Shown in pieces: positions 42,338 through 51,404 of a stretch of DNA of 64,000 nt. The stretch is from positions 3,286,001-3,350,000 of the forward strand of contig OY829369.1 of assembly GCA_963691775.1 (NCBI GenBank), read 5' to 3'. Each line of letters opens with the position of its first letter. The first letter of the stretch is position 1. The DNA is from JAZBPO01 sp963691775. Lineage in GTDB: Bacteria; Pseudomonadota; Gammaproteobacteria; Pseudomonadales; Azotimanducaceae. Position numbers and translations under genes: made by a program. Below the pieces are notes generated by a model that searched no databases, was not told the DNA's origin, and saw nothing but the letters and a program-made list of their open reading frames with translations.

Positions 42338-43747
42338 TCACGCCAGCGGGAACCCGATCGACTCGACGAAACGCAGCCATGGCTTGCGCCAGCCGCCTCG
42401 TTCGTCCGCCGTATCGAGGGCATAGAGCGTCATGGCAGCTCCGATGGCCCGGAACGGATCTGGCGGAATCCAGCGGGGTTCGCTGCGGGCGAACGCCATG
42501 CGTGTCTCTGGTATCGGGTCGCGGTCGAGCAGGGCAAGGCCGACGCGTGCGCCGAAGCGACTTGCGGATACGCCGAAGCCCGAGTACCCGCCTGCCCAGA
42601 GCACGTTGCCGCCGTGATAGTGCTGAAAGTGAACGGCCATGCGCGTCGTCAGGGCGATGGGCCCGCTCCAAGCGTGGCTGAATCGTACGTCGTCCAGTTG
42701 CGGGAACGTCTCGAAAAAGGCGTCCGCCAGGGACTCGTAGGTATCGCGCTCGACGTCTGCTGGTGCCGAAGTGGCATCGCCGAAGCTGTGTGCGAGCTTG
42801 CCGCCGAAGAGGATACGGTCTCCCCTTCCATGCGGTTCTCGAATTCGACGCATGTAGTTTAGTTGGGTGCGCGTGTCATAGATGCCCTGGCGATTTGCCC
42901 ATCCTATGCGGGCGAACTGATCGTCGGTCAGCGGGGCCGTGACAAGGATTCGGTCGCGCACGGTCGCGACGCGCGTCCGGATGCGGCGATGGCCGGCCGC
43001 GAAGGCGTTCGTGGCAAGGAGCACACGGTCTGCGCGAATGGTGCGCCCCGGCGTTCGCACCTTTATGCGGCTGCCGTCGCGATCCATGTGAGTGAGGGGC
43101 GTGCGTTCGAATACGTCCACGCCCAGCGAGAGCAGGGCGTCGCGCAGGCCCCAGGCGAGCTTGGACGGATGTACCGTGCCGCAACGCGCCTTGTTCCAGA
43201 TTCCGCCGCTGAAAATGGGCGAGGCCACTTCGGCCTGCATGGCATCGCGATCGAGCAGGGTGACGTCGTGGCCGTGGCGGCGGTGTAGCTCGAATTCCTC
43301 GTCCAGTTCCGCCGCGGCCTCGTCGCCGATCGCGACGGTGAGCTCCCCGCCCCAGTCGTCGTCGCAGACGATGCCGTGGCGATTGAGCGCGCTGCGGAAG
43401 CCGTCCATGTTCTCCTGGCCCAAGCGCTCGAGCTCCGCGAGTTCGTCGGGGAAGGTGCGGGCAGCATTGGCAAGGCCGTGCATGACGGACGTGGAGACGA
43501 TCGCGCCCGGTCGGCCGCTCGCGCCGCAGGCGATTCGATCCGCTTCGATCAGCGTTACGCGTCGCGCCGGATCGGCTTCCTTTGCCTGCAGGGCCGCCCA
43601 GAGCCCGGTGAAGCCGCCACCGACGATCAACAGGTCCGTATCGTGATCAACGCTCAGCGCCTCGATCGCTGCCGGGCGCGCGGGGCTGTCGAGCCAGAAG
43701 GGTTCGAAGCGGACCGCGCCGAGGGCGCTGCGGGATGCTTGGGTCAT
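42338..43747 (-). CDS. FAD-dependent D-amino-acid/glycine oxidoreductase family protein
   Basis: 469 residues of the DAO (DadA/PuuB-like) fold. N-terminal FAD motif DLLIVGGGFTGLWAAL (residues about 38-53), ADRIACGASGRPGAIV, and the end-of-fold GGNVLWAGGYSGFGVSASRFG. Unusual tail after residue 430, WIPPDPFRAIGAAMTLYALDTADE, is common in one clade of such oxidoreductases. Substrate may be an N-methyl or D-amino acid or polyamine derivative; context gives no clue. Start ATG 43747. Confidence 0.87.
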   Translation of the reverse strand: MTQASRSALGAVRFEPFWLDSPARPAAIEALSVDHDTDLLIVGGGFTGLWAALQAKEADPARRVTLIEADRIACGASGRPGAIVSTSVMHGLANAARTFPDELAELERLGQENMDGFRSALNRHGIVCDDDWGGELTVAIGDEAAAELDEEFELHRRHGHDVTLLDRDAMQAEVASPIFSGGIWNKARCGTVHPSKLAWGLRDALLSLGVDVFERTPLTHMDRDGSRIKVRTPGRTIRADRVLLATNAFAAGHRRIRTRVATVRDRILVTAPLTDDQFARIGWANRQGIYDTRTQLNYMRRIREPHGRGDRILFGGKLAHSFGDATSAPADVERDTYESLADAFFETFPQLDDVRFSHAWSGPIALTTRMAVHFQHYHGGNVLWAGGYSGFGVSASRFGARVGLALLDRDPIPETRMAFARSEPRWIPPDPFRAIGAAMTLYALDTADERGGWRKPWLRFVESIGFPLA

Positions 43748-44192
43748 GTTTTCATGCGTCTCCGGACCTGAGTCGCCATGCTAACGCTGCGCGCAGCCGT
43801 CCGCGTGCTACCGTCATGGCCCCACTGCGACTCGTCGGTTCAATCATGCGTTCATGCGCCGTTCGAAGCCTTGCCCTGGACGCTTCAGTAGTCTGCCCTG
43901 CGCCCGGATGGATGTTCGGCCTCGACGAGCGCGGCTGCGACGGAGAGCGTGGGACAGAGATTTCCAGTTTGGCGGGCCTCTGCTTCTTGTCCAGTGAAGC
44001 TTCGGCAGCAGCACCCGTCAGCTGCTTTCCCGGCGTCGCGCCCGTGGTCTCGGACGTCGCAGCGTCGCGCTGGCGGTCATCGGATTCAGGCTTCGAACCG
44101 ATCTGGCCGCTGAATTCTCGCCTGGGAAGCGCGGGTCGCGCTTTCGCGGACGGGCCCGAATGCGGCGGGCTCGACCGATTCCGAGGGGTAGC
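43748..44192. other. Intergenic region, no gene recognised
   Basis: 445 bp between divergent genes. Two overlapping open frames (43735-44196 on plus, 43752-44231 on minus) have low-complexity, non-family translations and no ribosome sites. It must contain both promoters, but I see no clear elements. Confidence 0.5.
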
Positions 44193-44585
44193 GTGAGCGC
44201 TCCTTTGTTTCGCTGTGGGCGCTGCGGCCACACCTTTGGTGAATCCGAGGCGCTCTGCGAGGACTGGACGGACCCCTCTCTTTCTTTCCTCTGTCCTCGT
44301 TGTGGAGAGCGCCTCGTCCGTGCGGAGCGGGTTGCAGCGGACGCGGTGCCGGCGCCAATTCGCCTACGCAGTTTCGTCCAGCGCCGGCAGAAAGAGCTGG
44401 TCATCGCCTTCGCGGTTCTGTGTGGGGCGCTTTTGACAGAACCGTTCTGGGGCGAGCGTGCGGCCGTCGGCGTCCTCTGCATCGGTGCGCTCGGCCTTGC
44501 TGTGCGTAATCTGCTCGCGGCGGATGCGCCTATCCAGGAGACGCTGCCCGCGGCGCTACTCGACGGCAGGGAGGCCCGCCACTGA
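44193..44585 (+). CDS. Zinc-ribbon small membrane protein
   Basis: 130 residues. N-terminal zinc ribbon with CGRCGHTF and CPRCGERL, then two hydrophobic segments (LVIAFAVLCGALL and AAVGVLCIGALGLAV). Start is GTG 44193 with GAGGGG five bases upstream. Its stop overlaps the start of the nucleoside hydrolase (TGATG), so they are translationally coupled. Unrecognised function. Confidence 0.7.
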   Translation: MSAPLFRCGRCGHTFGESEALCEDWTDPSLSFLCPRCGERLVRAERVAADAVPAPIRLRSFVQRRQKELVIAFAVLCGALLTEPFWGERAAVGVLCIGALGLAVRNLLAADAPIQETLPAALLDGREARH

Positions 44586-45532
44586 TGCGCCCGATCATCT
44601 TTGATACGGATCCCGGCATAGACGACGCCATGGCCCTGCTCTTTGCCGCGGCCTCTCCCACTATTGAACTCGTCGGAATCACCACGACCTTCGGCAACGC
44701 GACGATCGAGCAGACGACTCGCAATGCTCTGCTCATGGAGTCGCGCTTCGCGCTCGGATGTCCCGTCTATCGAGGCGCGGCGGCGCCCCTTGTCGGCAAG
44801 GCGGATGCCCCGCCGACCTTCGTGCACGGCATGGACGGTCTGGGGGATGCAGGCTACGTGGCGCCCGACATCGAAGCCGGGGACGACGCGGCCCGATTCA
44901 TCGTCGACGCGGTCCGTGCGCGTCCGGGAGAGATCACGATCGTAGCCGTGGGTCGGCAAACCAATCTGGCTCGAGCACTCGCGATCGATCCCGGCATCGC
45001 GGACCTGGTGCGAGGCGTATTCGTGATGGGCGGTGCGCTCGGGCGCACCGGCGTTCACGGCAACGTCACGCCGTGTGCAGAGGCCAACATCTTCGGCGAT
45101 GCCCATGCGGCTGATCGTGTGCTCACAGCGCACTGGCCGGTGACGCTCGTTCCCCTCGACGTGACCATGCGTACGCGCATGGGGCCGGAACTGGTCGAAG
45201 CGGTACGGCGGACGGCGGGCGAAGCGGGAGAGTTCATCGCCAATATCGTTCCCTGCTATCGAAGCTTCTACGAATCGCGCGGCGAAGGACCGGCATTTCC
45301 GGTCCATGATTCGAGTGCGGTTGCGGCACTGTTGATGCCCGAGCTCTTCACTCACGAGGCAGGTGCCTTGAGGGTCGTTACCGGTGGCATCGCCCACGGC
45401 CAGACGCTGTTCTCCTGGGGCACCGGCCATTACGTGCTCGATGATTGGGGCGGTTTGCCTGAACAGACGGTGTGCGTCGACGTGCGCGGCGACGCGGTGC
45501 TCGATTTCTGGCTGGAGACGCTCAGGAGCTGA
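44585..45532 (+). CDS. Inosine-uridine-preferring nucleoside hydrolase family protein
   Basis: Hydrolyses ribonucleosides to ribose and base. The calcium-binding N-terminal DTDPGIDDAMAL is diagnostic, with FVMGGALG (around residue 145), AEANIFGDAHAA and VHDSSAVAAL later. 315 residues, normal. It overlaps the zinc-ribbon gene. Product ribose could feed ribokinase at 4864, but they are 40 kb apart. Signal peptide absent, so cytoplasmic. Confidence 0.92.
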   Translation: MRPIIFDTDPGIDDAMALLFAAASPTIELVGITTTFGNATIEQTTRNALLMESRFALGCPVYRGAAAPLVGKADAPPTFVHGMDGLGDAGYVAPDIEAGDDAARFIVDAVRARPGEITIVAVGRQTNLARALAIDPGIADLVRGVFVMGGALGRTGVHGNVTPCAEANIFGDAHAADRVLTAHWPVTLVPLDVTMRTRMGPELVEAVRRTAGEAGEFIANIVPCYRSFYESRGEGPAFPVHDSSAVAALLMPELFTHEAGALRVVTGGIAHGQTLFSWGTGHYVLDDWGGLPEQTVCVDVRGDAVLDFWLETLRS

Positions 45533-45687
45533 GCGACCAGAGCCTCTTGGCCATGCGAGGTAGAACGGGCTCAGTGGCGCTGCGGCCGGGCTTTGCGCGG
45601 GACGGCGTCAGGGTGATACGACCGATGACGTCTGCGGCTACGGGCGTTTTCCGGCGGGCACTCCGCTGGCAATGCTGTATGCGGGAT

Positions 45688-45716
45688 GCGCCGGTGCCCG
45701 CTGGGGGCACCGGCGC
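45688..45716. terminator. Strong GC hairpin between convergent genes
   Basis: GCGCCGGTGCCC and GGGCACCGGCGC form a perfect 12-bp stem around a 5-base loop. It lies between the ends of nucleoside hydrolase (45532) and thiolase (45726). No T-run follows on either strand, so it is a hairpin that may stop both transcripts, not a textbook intrinsic terminator. Confidence 0.5.
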
Positions 45717-45725
45717 GCTGGCGCG

Positions 45726-46967
45726 TCAGACGCGTTCGATGATGATCGCCGGGGCCATGCCGCCCGCCGCACACATGGTGACGAGACCGGTCGACTTGTC
45801 CTGGCGCTCGAGCTCGTCGAGCACGGTGCCGATAAGGATCGAGCCGGTTGCGCCAATCGGGTGACCGAGGGCGATTGCGCCGCCGTTGACGTTGCACTTC
45901 TCCGGATCGAGGTCGAGATCGCGCATGAACTTCCATGCAACAACGGCGAAGGCCTCGTTGATCTCGAAGAGATCGATGTCGTCTAGGGTCATGCCTGCGC
46001 GCTTCACGACCTTGCGAGCGGCCGGGCCGGGCTCATTGAGCATGAGCTGCGGTGAGCCGGCGGCGTTCGCCATGGCGACGATGCGTGCGCGCGGCGTCCA
46101 ACCCTGAGATTTCGCATACTCCGGCGACGCGAGGAGCAGGGCGCCCGCGCCGTCGACCACGCCTGAGCTGTTGCCGGCGTGGTGCATGTGCTGAATCTGC
46201 GTATCCGGGTAGGCGCGCTTCACCAGCTGATCGAAGGTCTCGCCGGTCTCGTCGAACGGCATGGGCATGAAGTTCTCGAACACCGCGGGTAGCTGGGAAA
46301 GGCCTTCCATGGTCGTTTGCGGACGCGGGAACTCGTCGTGGCCGAGCGCCAAGGTGCCGTCCTCGTTGTGTACCGGTACGACCGACTTGTCGAAGCGGCC
46401 TTCCTCGAGGGCGACCTTGGCGCGCTGCTGGGAGACGAAGCCAATGGTGTCGACGTCCTCGCGCTTTGCGCCTTCGAGGGTCGCGATCAGATCCGCGCAG
46501 ATACCCTGATGCCACTGCGGATGCGCATCGCGAAGCGTCATGTTGCCAGCATCGAGCAGGCCACCGCCCTGCTGTGCCGTAGATGAGGTGAAGGACATCA
46601 TCTCGCAGCCGCCGCCGATCACGCAGTCCTCCATGCCGGCCATGATGGATGCAGCCGCCATGTTCACGCTGGTGATGCCGGAGCCGCAGAAGCGGTCCAG
46701 GGTCACGCCCGAGGCAGCGGTGTCATAGCCGGCGAGCAGCGCAGACATACGCCCGAGGTCGCAGGCCTGCTTGCCGCGCTGAGAGCTGGTGCCCCAGATG
46801 ATGTCGTCGACTTCGGACGTGTTCAGATCGTTGCGTTCAGCCAGCGCCTTGAGCACGGTCGCACCAAGATGCTGCGGATGCAGGTGGGCGAGGGATCCCT
46901 TGCCGACCTTGCCGATGCCGCGGGGCGTGCGTGCTGTGTCGATGATCCAGGCTTCGTTCGCTGCCAC
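45726..46967 (-). CDS. Acetyl-CoA C-acetyltransferase (thiolase)
   Basis: 413 residues. Catalytic motifs of thiolase II are present: DRFCGSGITSVNMAA with the acyl-accepting Cys (about residue 93), NVNGGAIALGHPIGATG with His, and TMCAAGGMAPAIIIE with the second Cys and family end. GTG start at 46967 with AGGAGGAGAG upstream. It may degrade fatty acids; it converges with nucleoside hydrolase. Several paralogues are usual in such genomes, so no symbol is given. Confidence 0.93.
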   Translation of the reverse strand: MAANEAWIIDTARTPRGIGKVGKGSLAHLHPQHLGATVLKALAERNDLNTSEVDDIIWGTSSQRGKQACDLGRMSALLAGYDTAASGVTLDRFCGSGITSVNMAAASIMAGMEDCVIGGGCEMMSFTSSTAQQGGGLLDAGNMTLRDAHPQWHQGICADLIATLEGAKREDVDTIGFVSQQRAKVALEEGRFDKSVVPVHNEDGTLALGHDEFPRPQTTMEGLSQLPAVFENFMPMPFDETGETFDQLVKRAYPDTQIQHMHHAGNSSGVVDGAGALLLASPEYAKSQGWTPRARIVAMANAAGSPQLMLNEPGPAARKVVKRAGMTLDDIDLFEINEAFAVVAWKFMRDLDLDPEKCNVNGGAIALGHPIGATGSILIGTVLDELERQDKSTGLVTMCAAGGMAPAIIIERV

Positions 46968-47122
46968 GTGTCTCTCCTCCTGCGCCCCGGAGACGGGGCT
47001 GATTCATGCGCATTAACCGGGGTAGCGAGTCTACGTCAGCGTTGGCGCCCGCGAACACCCGACCGTCGCCGGAAGTGCCCCGGGGCTGGACCCCTTCGCG
47101 CCTGTCGGCAGACCATGGCGGC

Positions 47123-48301
47123 ATGGCTTTCGAAATCTTCTGGCGCTTCCTTGCACTGGGCTGCACGAGCTTCGGCGGGCCCGCCGCTCACATTGGCTAT
47201 TTCCGCGCGACCTTCGTTGATCGTTTAGCGTGGCTCGACAGCGCGCACTACGGCCGACTAATTGCGGCGTCGCAGCTCCTGCCGGGGCCCGGTTCGTCGC
47301 AGGTCTGCTTTGCCATCGGCCTGGAGCGGGGTGGGTTCATGGGCGGCGTTGCGGCTTTCCTCGGCTTCACCCTGCCATCGTTCGTGCTCCTTTCCGGGCT
47401 CGCGGTCTTCGGCTCAGTGCTTGCCCCGGGCGCGTTCGGCATGGCGATCGTGACGGCTACGGTTTCGGGCCTGAAGCTACTTGCGGTGGTTGTCGTTGCC
47501 GATGCAGTGCGGGGGATGTACGCGGACTTCTGCGCGACCATCGGCGCCGCCGCAATGGCAATTGGAACGGCCTGTGTGTTGCTCGCCTTCGACGCGCCCG
47601 GGTTGCAGCTGGTCGCTCTGGTGCTGGCGGCCGTCGTCGGCGCAGCGTTGCCACGCCAGATCATGGGTGACGCAGAGCGCGTCCCGCCCGGCGGCGACGA
47701 CGCGCGCCGTCCCGCCTGGCTGCCCCTCGCGCTGGTCACTGGATTCGCACTGATCCTGCTCCTGCCCGGCGTCGGCGCCGCCCTGCCGGGCGCGGCGGAC
47801 GATTTTTTCCTTGCTGGTCTCATGGTCTTCGGCGGTGGGCACGTGGTTTTGCCGCTGCTTCAGCAGAGCGTTGGTGCGGTGCTTGGGGACGAAGTCTTTC
47901 TCACGGGCTACGCGGCGGCCCAGGCCGTGCCTGGCCCGATGTTCACGCTCGCCTCTTATCTCGGCGCCGTCCTGGAGCCTTCCCGGCCCTGGTTGGGCGC
48001 ACTCGCAGCGACCCTCGCCGTGTTTGCGCCGGGTCTGCTGCTCATGGCCGCCTTTCGAGGATCGCTTGCGCGATTCGCCGCTTGGCCTCGCGCGGCGGCG
48101 GCGGCGGCAGGCGTCAACGCCGCTGTGGTCGGCCTGCTCCTCGCTGCGCTCTATTCGCCCGTGTTCACCGCGGCGGTGCACAGCAGTATCGACGTCGCCT
48201 TTGTCATCACGGGGCTGTGGGTGCTGACCGCCCTGCGCCCGCCGATCCTTGTGCTGGTGGTGGGTTTCGCGGTGACCGGCGCCCTGCGCGCTGTGCTCTG
48301 A
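47123..48301 (+). CDS. chrA: Chromate transporter (CHR family, two-domain)
   Basis: 392-residue inner-membrane protein with two homologous CHR domains. Domain 1 has LGCTSFGGPAAHIGYF and AASQLLPGPGSSQVCFAIG; domain 2 has LMVFGGGHVVLPLLQQ and YAAAQAVPGPMFTLASYLGA. Long ChrA proteins export chromate. Start ATG 47123 fits the family; the upstream extension is not coding. It runs opposite to thiolase. Confidence 0.9.
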   Translation: MAFEIFWRFLALGCTSFGGPAAHIGYFRATFVDRLAWLDSAHYGRLIAASQLLPGPGSSQVCFAIGLERGGFMGGVAAFLGFTLPSFVLLSGLAVFGSVLAPGAFGMAIVTATVSGLKLLAVVVVADAVRGMYADFCATIGAAAMAIGTACVLLAFDAPGLQLVALVLAAVVGAALPRQIMGDAERVPPGGDDARRPAWLPLALVTGFALILLLPGVGAALPGAADDFFLAGLMVFGGGHVVLPLLQQSVGAVLGDEVFLTGYAAAQAVPGPMFTLASYLGAVLEPSRPWLGALAATLAVFAPGLLLMAAFRGSLARFAAWPRAAAAAAGVNAAVVGLLLAALYSPVFTAAVHSSIDVAFVITGLWVLTALRPPILVLVVGFAVTGALRAVL

Positions 48302-48312
48302 GCGAGGCTGCC

Positions 48313-48654
48313 ATGGCCCATGCGATCTGCGTGAAATGTGGCGACACCAAGAAGACAGCCTTGGACGAATGCCCTGCCTGTGCTTTCAAACCCACGAGTT
48401 CGCATGACAAGGCACAATCGATGGTTGCGACGACGCACAATCTTTCTGAAGCAAGGTTGACGCGCGTCGCCTCGGCGCTGATGCGGGGGGAACGGGTCGA
48501 TCTTCCCTTCGAGCAGGTGCTGGAGTACATGGACATGTTCGAGGGTCGGGCGGAGCCCGAGGCGCCAGTGCGTCTGCCGAGCAAGGGCTGCGGCTGGCTG
48601 ATTTTCTCCTGCATTCTGATCAGCCTTGCCTGCGTCGTGCTGGCATCTATCTGA
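48313..48654 (+). CDS. Small protein with zinc ribbon and C-terminal membrane helix
   Basis: 113 residues. N-terminal CVKCGDTKKTALDECPACAF is a zinc ribbon, followed by a polar middle and a tail helix GCGWLIFSCILISLACVVLASI. Start ATG 48313, ten bases after chrA, with GAGG upstream. Function unknown; the arrangement resembles the zinc-ribbon protein at 44193, with which it shares no obvious sequence beyond the cysteines. Confidence 0.65.
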   Translation: MAHAICVKCGDTKKTALDECPACAFKPTSSHDKAQSMVATTHNLSEARLTRVASALMRGERVDLPFEQVLEYMDMFEGRAEPEAPVRLPSKGCGWLIFSCILISLACVVLASI

Positions 48655-48664
48655 GCGGGGTTAC

Positions 48665-49330
48665 ATGACGTACACCTTGGCCTTCCTGCACTCTGCTGAA
48701 GCGCACGTCGAGTCTTTCGATCGACTGATCGAGCGCGCTGACCTTCCAGTCCGCACGGTTCACGAGGTCCGTGCGGCGTGGCTTGACCGTGCGCGCGAGG
48801 ACGGCATCGGTGTCGATTTGCTCGCCGAGGTTCGCACGCTGCTTGCGGAACTCGCCGAGCGCGCGGATCTCGTTGTGTGCACCTGTTCGACCCTGGGGCC
48901 TATCGCCGAGTCTCTCGGTGACGCCAGCGTTCTGCGCGTAGACGCGCCGATGATGGAACGCGCGGTGGCGGTCGGCGGTGAGGTTCTGCTGGTGTTGTGT
49001 CTCGAGAGCACGATTCATGCCTCATCACAGCTGCTGCGGCGCAGCTTCGAGGCGGCCGGCCGACCCCCGAACATGCGTCTGCTGATGGTCCCCGAGGCGT
49101 GGGCCGCATTCGAAGCGGGCAACAGCGCTGCGTTCACGGCGGCTATCGTGCGCTGGGTCGGCGTCGCGCTGGCGGCGGAGCCTGGCATCGACTGCGTCGT
49201 GCTCGGCCAGGCCTCCATGCATGTTGCGCGGCCAGCGCTGCTGGGGAGCGGCGTGCCCGTGTTGACCTCACCGGATTGCATGCTTGCTCGTCTGGACGAG
49301 CTCCTCGATAAGACCCTGCGCCTCGCTTGA
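48665..49330 (+). CDS. Aspartate/glutamate racemase-family protein
   Basis: 221 residues. Two half-site cysteines typical of the racemase superfamily: CTCSTLGPIAES (about residue 77) and the later VVLGQASMHV (with Cys before it in DCVVLG), in an alpha/beta fold. The exact reaction, racemase, decarboxylase or isomerase, cannot be given. Start ATG 48665 is preferred; the frame extends to 48626 inside the previous gene. Confidence 0.72.
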   Translation: MTYTLAFLHSAEAHVESFDRLIERADLPVRTVHEVRAAWLDRAREDGIGVDLLAEVRTLLAELAERADLVVCTCSTLGPIAESLGDASVLRVDAPMMERAVAVGGEVLLVLCLESTIHASSQLLRRSFEAAGRPPNMRLLMVPEAWAAFEAGNSAAFTAAIVRWVGVALAAEPGIDCVVLGQASMHVARPALLGSGVPVLTSPDCMLARLDELLDKTLRLA

Positions 49331-49850
49331 GGCAGTGCATGGGAGGAGTCTTTCACACTGCTGCGCGCAGGAATGTGGACGTGGCAGGGCGCCTCCAGGG
49401 TTTGCGGACGGGTGTCTGCGGTCCGGTGAGATCATCGGTCTGGACGCGGAAGGCGGTCTTGTAGCGGTGCGCTGCGGCCTCAGCGCGCTGCGCGAGGCAC
49501 GCAACGCACCTGAATGGACACCTGGATGGACACCTGGATGGATTCGCCGGCGTCACGGAGGTGCGGTTCCCTCGGGTAGGAGAATTGCCGGCGGTGATGT
49601 GGAGAGGTACTCGCCTTCCAGCGCGTACCCATCGGCGAGGGCCCAGAACCTGACTCGAGACGCCGCCGGCAAGGGCGACGACGCGCGCGACCTCGACGAC
49701 CACCTCGATCACCGCTGCCGGCACGTCGCTCGCCACGAATCTCCGGACGCGACGCGACGCGATGTCGCCGCACCGCATGACCTCGTCAGCGCCCGGATGA
49801 TCACACGCTGCGTGTGAGCGGCTCGCGGCTGGTGTGCGGGTGGCGCGCGA
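49331..49850. other. Intergenic region between convergent genes, possible gene remnant
   Basis: 520 bp between gene ends. It contains a short 12-base tandem repeat at about 49513-49545 (ACCTGGATGGAC). On the minus strand two overlapping frames (about 49680-49790 and about 49550-49680) have protein-like composition, in different frames, as a frameshifted fragment would. No family is recognised and no gene is called. Confidence 0.45.
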
Positions 49851-51080
49851 TCAGCCCTTCACGTTGCTCTGGGGGACTTCCGAGAACGGCACGTTCTTGT
49901 CCGGGCGAATGTCCGGCGGCATGCCGAGTACCCGCTCGGAGATGATGTTGCGCAGGATCTCGTCCGAGCCGCCCTCGATCCTGTTCGCGGGGCTGCGCAG
50001 GAACTGGCGCTGGAACTGGGCGCCAAAGCCGGCGTCCTCAGCGTCGAGGATGCCGCCAAAGTCCTGCAGGTCGAGGGCGAAGTTTGCGCTCTCGTTGTTG
50101 TTGGCGGCGACGACGATCTTGCTGATTGAGGCTTCCGGCCCCGGATCCTCGCCTTTCGAGAGCGCGGTAATCATCCGGTAGCTCGTGTACTTCAGGCCCA
50201 TCTCGCGGCAGTACCAGTCAGCAAGATGCTCCCGATAGGCCTTGTTCTCGATGGCGGGTCCGTCTTCGGCGTCGAGATTCCGTGCGGCTGTGAACACGTC
50301 CATCACCGTGTTGGAAAGGCCGCCGCCGACCGCGAGGCGCTCGTTCATGAGCGTCACCAGTGCGACCTTCCAGCCCTCACCCGGCGTGCCGAGGCGCTGG
50401 CTGTCCGGAATGCGGACGTCGGTGAAGTACACCTCGTTGAAGTCCTGGTTGCCGTTGATCTGCTTGATCGGTCGGACCTCGACGCCCGCAGAGCGCATGT
50501 CCAGGAAGAACATCGTCAAACCCTTGTGCTTCGGCACGGAGGGGTCGGTGCGCGTGATGAGCAGGCCATAGTCGGAGTAGTGGGCGCCGGAGGTCCACAC
50601 CTTCTGCCCGTTGATCACCCAGTCGTCGCCGTCGCGTATAGCGCGCGTCTTGATGCCGGCGAGATCAGAGCCTGCGACTGGCTCGGAAAAGAGCTGGCAC
50701 CAGACTTCCTCGCCGGAAGCGATCTTCGGCAGAAAGCGCTTGTTCTGGGCCTCTGTGGCGTACGCCATCATGGTCGGCGCGCACATGCCCTGGCCGATGA
50801 TGAAGGTGCCGTCGGGCGTCACGTAGCGGGACACTTCCTGATTCCAGATCACGCTCTGGATCGGCGTTGCACCGCGGCCACCGAAGGCCTCCGGCCAGGC
50901 GATGCAGGCCCAGCCTGCATCGTAGAGGCGCTTTTGCCAGTCCTTCGCAACCGCGATCGCATCGTCGCCCGCCCCGTAGGGCGTCTCGCTGCTGTGCCGG
51001 CGCACAGGGGCGTTCGCATCCAGAAACGCTCGCACTTCTGCGCGGAAGGCGGCCTGGTCGGGTGAGTCGTTGAAATCCAT
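49851..51080 (-). CDS. Acyl-CoA dehydrogenase
   Basis: 409 residues, all three ACAD domains. It shows WCQLFSEPVAGSDLAG (FAD and substrate side), VWTSGAHYSDYGLLITRT, and a C-terminal EGGSDEILRNIISERVLGMP. The general base Glu expected in many ACADs is probably in the ARTEGGSD-type position (RIEGGSDE here). Start ATG 51080 with GGAGA upstream. It could oxidise branched or long-chain acyl-CoA; the type is not resolved. Confidence 0.93.
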   Translation of the reverse strand: MDFNDSPDQAAFRAEVRAFLDANAPVRRHSSETPYGAGDDAIAVAKDWQKRLYDAGWACIAWPEAFGGRGATPIQSVIWNQEVSRYVTPDGTFIIGQGMCAPTMMAYATEAQNKRFLPKIASGEEVWCQLFSEPVAGSDLAGIKTRAIRDGDDWVINGQKVWTSGAHYSDYGLLITRTDPSVPKHKGLTMFFLDMRSAGVEVRPIKQINGNQDFNEVYFTDVRIPDSQRLGTPGEGWKVALVTLMNERLAVGGGLSNTVMDVFTAARNLDAEDGPAIENKAYREHLADWYCREMGLKYTSYRMITALSKGEDPGPEASISKIVVAANNNESANFALDLQDFGGILDAEDAGFGAQFQRQFLRSPANRIEGGSDEILRNIISERVLGMPPDIRPDKNVPFSEVPQSNVKG

Positions 51081-51122
51081 GCGAGGTCTCCGGCTGACGT
51101 CCGCGGTCGCTGGAGTGTATTA

Positions 51123-51404
51123 ATGGCTGTCCATTACTGCCAGAACCTGCGCTACATGCGTCGTGAACTCTCGCATCCGGTCGTCCGCAGCGTGGTCTGC
51201 AGCTGTGTCATGGCCGACGAGGTCCTGCTCTGGGACTGGCTCGTGGAGGAACTTGACGCCGGGCGGTTTTGCGTCGAGTGGACGGAAATGGTCCGCGACG
51301 GCTACGCGCGGCGGACGCGTGTGCAGTTCACCAACGAGCTCGATTGCCATCGCTTCCTGCGCTGGGCGACGAGTCGTGGCTTCAAGATCGAGGAAAGCGC
51401 ATGA
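51123..51404 (+). CDS. Conserved small protein, unrecognised
   Basis: 93 residues with mixed alpha/beta composition and Trp-rich core (LLWDWLVEELDAGRF, WTEMVRDGY, HRFLRWATSRGF). GGAG precedes ATG 51123. It overlaps the thioesterase by four bases (ATGA), the sign of a real, co-translated gene. Function unknown. Confidence 0.7.
   Translation: MAVHYCQNLRYMRRELSHPVVRSVVCSCVMADEVLLWDWLVEELDAGRFCVEWTEMVRDGYARRTRVQFTNELDCHRFLRWATSRGFKIEESA

Noticed and set aside
42111..42681. Open frames reading through the 13-bp repeat with Arg-Pro-Gly patterns
   Set aside because: The pattern arises from the 13-bp unit in any frame, and the frames overlap the oxidoreductase coding end.
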